A stretch of DNA of 34,053 nucleotides from Actinomycetota bacterium (GTDB taxonomy: Bacteria; Actinomycetota; Coriobacteriia; Anaerosomatales; JAUXNU01). Made by a program: the position numbers and the translations under genes. Below the pieces are notes generated by a model, which was not told where the DNA came from, ran no database searches, and worked only from the letters and a program-made list of their open reading frames with translations. Shown here in pieces: positions 27,301-33,700 of the stretch (the stretch's first letter is position 1; the number at the start of each line of letters is the position of its first letter). The stretch is from the NCBI GenBank assembly GCA_030682655.1, contig JAUXNU010000123.1, positions 1 to 34,053 of the forward strand, in the 5' to 3' direction.

Positions 27301-28416
27301 CCGCGTCTTACCGCACTCACGCAGGGCGCCAACGTCCGCGCGAACACGAACGCCGCGGTCTCGAAGGAACAGAACCTCTGTTCGAGCTCGGACGGTTGCC
27401 ACAGCAGTACCGCGGCTGGCAGCAAGAACACAGGCACTGCGTTTGCCCAGACCTACAAGCATCCGATCGCCACCGACGACGTCCACACCGACCTCGAAGA
27501 CCAGTCGAACTTCGGTTCGGAGAAGCGGCACTCCGAGTGCGTGGACTGTCACGACCCGCACGCCGCGCGCGCCGGGATCCACACCGCCGGCAGCGCGACG
27601 GCGGGCGGCGCCGTTCGCGGGTCTTTCGGCGTGAAGCCGAGCTGGAGCGGCGAGTGGACGGTCGCCACCGGCTACACCATTGTTCGCAACACGGGGCAGG
27701 CGACCGATTACGAGGCATATCTTTGCTTCAAGTGTCACTCGAGCTACTCCGGCCAGCCGTACAGCGTCACGAGTAACGGGCGCACGTACACCTCGACCGA
27801 CGTCGCCCTCGAGTTCAACGAGAACAACGAGTCCGGCCACAACGTCATCGGCAAGTCGACCGACGGCAGCTCCATCTGGCCAAAGACGAGCGGCGTCGGC
27901 GCGGCGGACAACCGCACGTGGTCGTTGCCGACGACAGCGAACTGGCTCAAGACCGGGTGGACCCCGACATCGAAGGTCACCTGCTCTGACTGCCACACGT
28001 GGGGCGGGACGGGCGCGGCCGGTCCGCACGGTTCGAGCGTGAAGTACATGCTCGACTCGGGATTCCCGACCGACTGCGAGACCGCGTACCTGGACATGAG
28101 TCAAGCCAGTCGAGACGCCCTCATCTGCTCCAAGTGCCACAACAGCAACTACCGCGGCATGAACAACGTGCATGCGCGCGGTGACCACGCCGGGGTGGTC
28201 GACGCGCGCTGCATCGGCTGCCACGTCAAGATCCCGCACGGGTGGAAGCGTCCAAGACTCCTCGGATACCGGAGCGATCCCGAGCCCTACCGGGCGCTGT
28301 ATCTGACCGGTATCACCGACAAGAACTACACGGCAACTGGCTGGAACAAGAGCGACTGCGGGCAGAGCGGGTGCGGCGGGCACAGCGCGAACCCGGCGGG
28401 CACCAGGTGGCCGTAG
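24325..28416 (+). CDS. Giant multidomain multiheme cytochrome (beta-propeller, Ig-like, FN3, 14 hemes)
   Basis: A 1363-residue exported cytochrome. GTG 24325 follows GGGGAGG with a nine-base gap and starts a clear signal sequence (MKRKTWWRIAAVAVLVSVTC). Residues about 36-340 are TolB-like propeller repeats (DRVVWSDYVDDSYEIFLYDG; GKTVVWAQYGAKDADIIAYD). Residues 365-468 form an Ig-like Big_5 domain (TTAPAIVSTSVKPGATNVDA). Residues 477-575 are a fibronectin type III domain (LAPTKPGNPTARVSGLTQVA). From Cys589 to Cys1296 there are 14 CXXCH motifs, many followed by H or PH (CHSVHG, CHTSH, CHDPHG), plus one CX5CH at Cys1019. A CGQSGCGGH near the end lacks the CH. It is probably a surface electron conduit with adhesive domains. 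A terminator follows. Confidence 0.92.
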   Translation: MKRKTWWRIAAVAVLVSVTCVAVAAAGIAGAGSAPVTIDTRKPTAPAIAGDRVVWSDYVDDSYEIFLYDGASGVTSRLTSTPENEVQPATDGKTVVWAQYGAKDADIIAYDIASRSYVTVTNASGNQLNPDVNGGFVVWEERGRSYVPQVYARSLSGGDPFKIDGLSQSAARRPRMGGDWVVYEYLPMNLSDDGDIRAYNFVTKAITTIANTDAQEILPVTDGRYVIWADGSGADRDIQGYDLLAGSAFPVRVQAGNQTYPVIDGGVAYWVHNQPGKRLHLDGYDIAGAQAFAFNDAGSSDVNAVSARGGGIAWLEPRADGQWRLRAILGPTAGATSSLASLLPVSPAWLPFRLAQLSTAGDTTAPAIVSTSVKPGATNVDANTDVTVYFSEALDASTVDAESMQLVAASMGEPVDAAVRYSARAKAVTVSPDEPLAEDSYTLSVAAGVSDRVGNAIGTPLAVSFATDSIMADTLAPTKPGNPTARVSGLTQVALTWTASVDDVGVTGYDIYRDTVSFITIGSRTPIASVGAGATSALVNIDSTVPSERTKKYTLYYVIVAKDAAGNTALSGNAVPDPHGTTAIGTNTCLGCHSVHGGGSRPSSWGALGAKGAEACYLCHGNTAAATAFGYGSSLNTQARFFDYVASPLPSGGTRHRNTYMAVTSGNQNSCDMCHTSHRKPYDTDSTKGYTRMVRYWDTGSGGRFLYYRSDGNVVDVNGVVVQAGLGKEYCASCHGASLERIENIDVGGPGAWASSSGDHLTGFDAGAHGSATVRWDPARPTADGPKISCEACHNKHASPIGGLVDYRVSNTQTSEYEQSGVCFACHVDNYVAEQESGMSVSTNAFSAWNGRNVRTEFARVSSHPYSAQTGSLTCYNCHNTHMVQKGTAGAAWQTSRVSNPANTKQNYSGTGFASFCLACHKQSSGTVLSAVTNSSTTLVPYRVVLRDMGAYSFFPGWNKTTTSVDWAGSRHAAVGAVPGCETCHDPHGSNFPRLTALTQGANVRANTNAAVSKEQNLCSSSDGCHSSTAAGSKNTGTAFAQTYKHPIATDDVHTDLEDQSNFGSEKRHSECVDCHDPHAARAGIHTAGSATAGGAVRGSFGVKPSWSGEWTVATGYTIVRNTGQATDYEAYLCFKCHSSYSGQPYSVTSNGRTYTSTDVALEFNENNESGHNVIGKSTDGSSIWPKTSGVGAADNRTWSLPTTANWLKTGWTPTSKVTCSDCHTWGGTGAAGPHGSSVKYMLDSGFPTDCETAYLDMSQASRDALICSKCHNSNYRGMNNVHARGDHAGVVDARCIGCHVKIPHGWKRPRLLGYRSDPEPYRALYLTGITDKNYTATGWNKSDCGQSGCGGHSANPAGTRWP

Positions 28417-28439
28417 ACCGCATCGCGACATCGCTGACG

Positions 28440-28469
28440 GAGGGGCGGGCCAGGGCGGCCCGCCCCTTT
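28440..28469 (+). terminator. Rho-independent-type terminator
   Basis: GGGGCGGGCC (28442-28451) pairs perfectly with GGCCCGCCCC (28457-28466) around AGGGC, extended by A-T and G-T pairs and followed by TTTC. It lies 24 bases after the giant cytochrome stop and isolates it from the lipoprotein-resB pair. Confidence 0.8.
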
Positions 28470-28502
28470 CGCGCGCAGTCGGCAACCACTACGATTGCTC
28501 GT

Positions 28503-29027
28503 ATGACCTCGCGCCGTTGCATACTCCTTGGATTCGCGCTTGCCTCAGCGCTCGTCGTCGCGCTTGCGACCGGCTGTTCGCCCGAGACCCCTGCGACCAC
28601 CGAGAACCCGGGTCCTCCGCCTGCGGCTCCTACGGCGGAGCTCACATCACCCGAGTCCTCGGTCCGCTCCTACATCGACGCTATCGGCTACGCGTACCGC
28701 ACGGCGCGCTCCGAGGAGGCGACCCACGCGATGACCCTTTCGGAGTGGGTTCGGGTCGACTCCTACATCGAGCTCAACCGCATCGACGGGCGCGCGCTCG
28801 AGCAGACGCTGACGGCATTCACGATCCGCGCGCAGTCCCAGGAGGGCACGCAGGCCGTGCTCGCCGCCGCCGAGCAGTGGAAGTACCGCTACATCACGAT
28901 GAAGACCGGCGTGTATGACGGTCCTTGGAGCCAGGCCTCCTACGAGACCACCTACACGCTGGTCAACCAGGCACAGGGTTGGCTCGTCGACCGGGTCGAG
29001 GCGAAAGCCCTGACCTCTGTGGAGTAG
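28503..29027 (+). CDS. Lipoprotein of unknown function
   Basis: A 174-residue protein with a lipoprotein signal: basic start MTSRRC, hydrophobic core, and ALATGC with the lipidated Cys at 25. A Pro/Ala/Thr-rich linker (about 26-48) leads to a 120-residue domain containing SSVRSYIDAIGYAYRTA, WKYRYITMKTGVYDG and YETTYTLVNQAQGWLVDRVE. That last pattern looks like an NTF2-like or ARC6-IMS-like alpha/beta cone, a guess by eye. No ribosome site precedes ATG 28503. TACGAT at 28490-28495 would place the transcript start at or beside the ATG, so the mRNA may be leaderless. It is three bases from resB, so it may help cytochrome assembly on the outer face of the membrane. Confidence 0.75.
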   Translation: MTSRRCILLGFALASALVVALATGCSPETPATTENPGPPPAAPTAELTSPESSVRSYIDAIGYAYRTARSEEATHAMTLSEWVRVDSYIELNRIDGRALEQTLTAFTIRAQSQEGTQAVLAAAEQWKYRYITMKTGVYDGPWSQASYETTYTLVNQAQGWLVDRVEAKALTSVE

Positions 29028-29030
29028 CGC

Positions 29031-30464
29031 ATGGCGAGCCGCATCCGGCGATTGCTCACGTCGCGCCGCCTCGCCGTGGGGCTGCTCGCGACGATGGCCG
29101 CTTGGTCGGCGGTCGCGATGTCAGTACCGCAGGCATCCCTCGACGCGGCTGCAGCCTCGGCGTGGACGGCCTCACACCCGACACTCAGCGCCGTCGCGCG
29201 GCTGTTGGGGCTGGATAGCGCGTTCTCATCACCGCTCTTCGGTCTGGCGTTGGGAATCCTGCTCGTCAGCACGCTCACGTGCGCATGGGAGCGCACGCGA
29301 ATCTCGCTTCGCGGTTGGCGTAGCGCCGGCACACTCTCTCCTGGTGGACTGAAGCGCCTGCAGCGGAACCCCGAGCTTGTCGTCACCATAGCTCCCGGTA
29401 CCACCGTCGAGCAGGCTCTCAGCTCCGCCGAGGACGTGGCGCGCACTCTGCGCCTCAGGGTGCGCCGCGGCCCGACCCTGCTCGAAGGCTCGGCGGGCCG
29501 GGTGGGGCTCCTTGGCAGTCCGGTGTTTCACTGGTCGCTTGCGCTGCTGATCGCCGTGATCGTCGCAGGGCGGCTGACCAGGGCCGAGGGCATGGTCGGT
29601 GTGCCCGTAGGGGAGCGCGTGTTGGATGCGGCTTCGTCGTACCGCTCGCTCGACGCAGGGCCGCTCTACCCGGGGCATTCGGGGCTCGGGATCACCGTCG
29701 ACGAAGTGCAGGAGTCGTACAGCCCCGATGGGCTGAACCTCGGGGTTGCCGTCGAAGTGGCGCTGTGGGACGGAGAGCGGGAGGTTGCGCGCCAACTTGT
29801 CTACGCCAACCACCCGCTCAGGTACGGCACTCTCATGGTGCATGCGAGCGACTGGGGGCTGGCACCGTCGTTCTCTCTCGAGGACTCGCGCGGAATCGAG
29901 ACGGCGAGATCGTCCGCACTGGTCGACTTCCTGCCGGGTGACTCCGTCCGCACCGATGTGAGCGGCTTCGACATAACCGACAGTTCGGGGGAGTCGCGGT
30001 TTGGCGTCGACGTGAGCGTGCCGCTCGACGCCGAGGAGCCCTCGGTCGAGATCACGGTCACGGATCTGGTCACCTCCGATGTGCCGGGTGCGGCGACGCT
30101 GGGCGTGGGGGAGGCCTTCGAGCTGCCGGACGGCGAGAAGTTGCGGCTCGCTGCGGTGCCTCGCTACGGGCGGCTATCCGTCGCCGACGACTGGAGCGTG
30201 GTGCCGATCTACGCGTTGTTCGCGTTCGCCACGGTCGGGCTCTCCTTGGCGATTCTCACGCCGCATAGGCGGGTGCGGATTCTGGCTGTGGAGGCCGAGG
30301 GGCGGGTCTCGCTCCATGTCGTTGTGCAGCACGATCGGGGGAGCGCGGTCTTTCGCGAGGAGGCGCTTGATGCGTTCGGGAGGGTGGGTGCGAATGGGGG
30401 GCGAATCAGGCCCAGCGGCGGGGTCACCCAGTCGGATGAGCGACGAAATCAGCCGAAAGGGTGA
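29031..30464 (+). CDS. resB: ResB/CcsB-type cytochrome c biogenesis protein
   Basis: A 477-residue protein of system II cytochrome c maturation, which with ResC/CcsA carries heme across the membrane and attaches it to CXXCH. ATG 29031 follows the lipoprotein stop by three bases, with GGAG upstream. Membrane helices are at about 14-34, 67-86, 165-184 and 386-408. SPVFHWSLALLIAVIVAGRL carries the conserved His of the third helix. The large external domain between helices 3 and 4 includes YANHPLRYGTLMVHASDWGL, a ResB signature. A basic 60-residue tail follows the last helix. No resC/ccsA is in the window. Its place among multiheme genes fits the heavy demand for heme attachment. Confidence 0.88.
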   Translation: MASRIRRLLTSRRLAVGLLATMAAWSAVAMSVPQASLDAAAASAWTASHPTLSAVARLLGLDSAFSSPLFGLALGILLVSTLTCAWERTRISLRGWRSAGTLSPGGLKRLQRNPELVVTIAPGTTVEQALSSAEDVARTLRLRVRRGPTLLEGSAGRVGLLGSPVFHWSLALLIAVIVAGRLTRAEGMVGVPVGERVLDAASSYRSLDAGPLYPGHSGLGITVDEVQESYSPDGLNLGVAVEVALWDGEREVARQLVYANHPLRYGTLMVHASDWGLAPSFSLEDSRGIETARSSALVDFLPGDSVRTDVSGFDITDSSGESRFGVDVSVPLDAEEPSVEITVTDLVTSDVPGAATLGVGEAFELPDGEKLRLAAVPRYGRLSVADDWSVVPIYALFAFATVGLSLAILTPHRRVRILAVEAEGRVSLHVVVQHDRGSAVFREEALDAFGRVGANGGRIRPSGGVTQSDERRNQPKG

Positions 30465-30475
30465 GCCGTCATGGG

Positions 30476-30505
30476 TTGACTACCATGTGACTCCCATCAC
30501 ATAAT
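30476..30505 (+). promoter_or_regulatory. Sigma70-type promoter with Rex/CRP-type operator in its spacer
   Basis: TTGACT (30476-30481, five of six) and CATAAT (30500-30505, five of six) are 18 bases apart, one of the best promoters in the window. Between them, ATGTGACTCCCATCACAT (30485-30502) is a perfect inverted repeat of ATGTGA with a six-base centre and overlaps the -10. A protein bound here would block polymerase, so repression is expected. The outer bases are the same as in the palindrome at 24220-24235. Initiation is predicted near 30512. Confidence 0.7.
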
Positions 30506-30511
30506 GTGTCT

Positions 30512-30753
30512 TAACCCATGTCCGTGGTGACGTGAAGTCGCCAAGGGGCCGGACGTGAGCGAACGGAAGCTATGATGCATCATCCGGAAAACTGGGCACC
30601 TGGATGATGTGGAGCCAGTGGTGCAACCGGCCGTACGCTGCGGTCGGTTTTGTGTTCTCCGGGGACTGCCCAGAACCCGGCTTCCAGGACTCCGGCCGCA
30701 AAGCCCAGGCGGACATGACGGGTGGAGTACGAGCGAAGCGGGGGAGTTCAGTG
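30512..30753 (+). ncRNA. Structured 5' leader with attenuator-like terminator, unidentified
   Basis: The leader to the start codon is about 240 nt. GTCCGTGGTGAC (30520-30531) pairs with GTCGCCA and CGGAC (30537-30543, 30550-30554) around GTGAA with a six-base bulge. CATCATCC (30578-30585) can pair with GGATGATG (30602-30609), or GCACCTGG (30596-30603) with CCAG-TG-GTGC (30615-30624); these exclude each other. AACCGGCCG (30625-30633) and CGGTCGGTT (30641-30649) then form a nine-pair stem followed by a T-rich run (30648-30656), like an intrinsic terminator about 100 bases before the ATG. No known riboswitch class is recognised. The pairing is read from sequence; the regulatory role is inferred. 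Confidence 0.5.
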
Positions 30754-33700
30754 ATGAAGAGCAGACTACTGCTGTTTGCGCTGCTTGTCGGGGTGGTAGT
30801 CGCGATTCCAGTCGCGGCATCCGCGATCCCAGTGCCGCCCTTCGAGACGAACACATCGTGTCTCGAGTGTCACGACGTGGCGGCCGGAGGTCCGGTGATA
30901 AGCACCGTGGACTTCTCGGCGGCGTCCGTGGACCTGACGAAATGCAATGCGTGCCACTGGGTTCAGAACCACTACCCGCATGGCAGCTTCGTGCAGTGCA
31001 ACTCGTGCCACTACTCGATGCCCACGCGCACGGACTTCTTCAACTCGAGCGTTTCGACACCCTACGGCTTCTTCGCGTCCGCGGTCTCCCCCTCGCTCGA
31101 CCCGGCGCTCATCCACGAGGCCCATGCGAACGGCTCGTGGCCAAAGGGCGTCACGACTCACCCGACCAAGGGCCAACCCGTGTACTGCGCGTCCTGTCAT
31201 GCCCCCGCAGCGTGCGATGCATGTCACGGCACCGTTCCACACGGAAACCACACCGCTGCGGCTCCCGGTGATCCCTACCCCGGCGTCACTCGCACCGTCG
31301 CTCGCGGTGCGACTCCGGCACAGTACTCCACGACCAACACCACGGTCAGCGAGACCAGCCGTTGCATCAACCCGTCCTGCCACGACGTGGCGGGCGTTCC
31401 TGGCGCGATCGTCCGCGCCCAGTTTGAAGAGAACAGCCCCTTGGTCACCTACGCTCCTCTTTGGGACACAGAGCTTTCCCTGTTCTACTCAGGTGGACAG
31501 CTGTTCTACACCGGCCGCGCAGGATACAAGGCGAACATCACGGTCAGCGGGCCCGGCATCGTGCGCGTGTACGGACTCCGTGACGCTTTCGGAGGACTCG
31601 CTGATGTCACCGTGGATGGCGGATCCCCGACACGTGTCGACTTCTTCAGCAACGCGACACAGTACAACGCGCTCGTGTTCCAGACCGATGATCTGTCCGT
31701 CGGCCTTCACACCATCACCATCACTGCGCTCGGACGGCGTACTCTTGGCTCGGGGGGCAACAGCGTGTACCTGGATGTGGTCCGCGTCCTGAACCTGACC
31801 GGAGCGAGCTTCAAGCCGGACTGCACCGACTGCCATGCCGACCGCAAGGTCACTCACGGCTACGATTCTGTCGACCACGTTGCAGATGTAGGCGCTTCGT
31901 CCAACCCGGGCGAGCCCGCGTGCGGCACTTGCCACGAGATGGACGTGCTCACCGAGCACGAGAGGAGCTCGTCATCCTCGGCGGGTGGGACGTGCGGTAC
32001 ATGTCATCCTGCGCCCCGGGATACCTATGGCGACTGGGATCAGTCGTGCGAGCAGGGCGGCTGTCATGCCGCCGGAAGCGCCACCGGCAAGCACGCCGAC
32101 ATGGCGAGTGACCACACTCCGCCTTCGGCGGGCGCCGTTTGCGCCGAGTGCCATGCGGGCGACCTGGGCGCCGTGCATGTTGATGCGTCCGTCACCGATG
32201 GCGCGGGCACGCGTACGACGTGCAACGTCTGCCACACTACGACCACAGTGCCGACCACCAACGACTGCACCGTCTGCCACTTCACATTCGACGGTCACTA
32301 CGACGCCGCCGTTCACACGAGCACCTGGACCCTTGCTGGCTGTGACAGCGCCGGGTGCCATCCGACCCGCGACTTGATGGACGCGCATACGGACAAGAAC
32401 GCCGCGTTCACCTGCTTCGGCTGTCACTCGAGTTCCGACCCGATCGTAGTAGCCGCCATCGACGACGGCGACACCGCGTGCGGGACGTGTCACACATCCG
32501 TCTCGCAGACGGACAGTCATCGCGCGGTGCACTGGGCGAACCCGCCGCTTGTCGGCGGTGTCACTCCCACGCCGTTCTACTCGTACTACACGGGCTCTGC
32601 GGGCACGTCTCCCACGAAGGACTGTGCGGGATGCCACGTCAGCAACCTCGTCGACGAGCACATTGGCGTCTTCGAGAACGGCCAGTGGACGCGCGTGCCG
32701 AGGACGGACTCCGCCGGCGCGGCTCTCACGTGTGCGACATGCCACGCATCCCTCGACTCAGCGACTATGACTGCGATCGCGCTCGGCCAGACCAAGTGCG
32801 ATGCGTGCCATGTCGTCCACGGACCGATCGGAAAGGTCCACAAGTCGACTTATGTCGCGAATCCCGACATAGACTGCTCCGGTTGCCACAGCGTGGACCT
32901 GACCGTGGTCCACAACGGCTACATGACGACCACGACGCCGAGCGGAAGGGTTCTGTCGGGGTGCGAGCTCTGCCACGCATACACCGAAGGCGATCTCGGC
33001 CAGCGGGTCCAGGATGCCATCGCGGTCACGAACGACACGAAGTGCGATGCGTGTCACCTGGCCTACCACGAGGGCTCCACCTCTCATGGGGCATCGGCTC
33101 CCGAGAGTGTCGATGACTGCGGCACGTGCCACGGAACCGTCGAGGCCGGCGTGCTCGATGTCGTTTCAATCCATGCTGGCGTCACTTCTCCCGGGCCGTG
33201 CAAGGTCTGTCACAACAACCCGACGCGCGTGGTCGATCTGACGACCAAGAGCGCTGAGTGCGCCTCGTGTCATGCGACGGTTGGGACCGACTACCACCGC
33301 AACATGGACGTCCATGTCTCGCCGGACGCGGCGCTCTGCAGCGGTCAGTGTCACCACCGAAACCCAGACGTTACCGTTGTCCATACTGCGGGGTGTACGA
33401 CCTGTCACACCACCGTGAACACCGAGGGCATCACCACGGCCTGCACGAACTGTCACTTGGTCCAAGGCGAGGACTATCACGAGAATATCGACGCCGCCCA
33501 TACCACGAGCGACGCGCCGAGCACGGACTGCATACGGTGCCACGGAGACACGCCTGACGTTCGCAAGATCCACACGACGTTGCAGTGTGCGACATGCCAC
33601 AACAGCCTGTGTGTGGATTGTCACACGGTTCATTCCCCCGCGCCGGGCAGTGCGCTCCTGAAAGTCATGGCGTGCTCCACGTGCCACGCCGTCTCCGGGA

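Noticed and set aside
28358-28386. CGQSGCGGH as a fifteenth heme site
   Set aside because: The His does not directly follow the second Cys, so it lacks the CH needed for a c-type heme.
25615-28485. Very long open frame on the minus strand opposite the 1363-residue cytochrome
   Set aside because: It mirrors the codon structure of a real, heme-motif-bearing gene. Its product is Arg/Val/Ala-rich with no recognisable domain, and high GC makes such shadow frames common.
30660-30715. Resemblance to an S-box (SAM-I) riboswitch and to a c-di-GMP class I riboswitch (CCGCAAAGCC)
   Set aside because: Only short fragments agree and in the wrong order. The CACAGGGCAAACC half and GNRA loop of the c-di-GMP motif, and the full S-box core, are missing.
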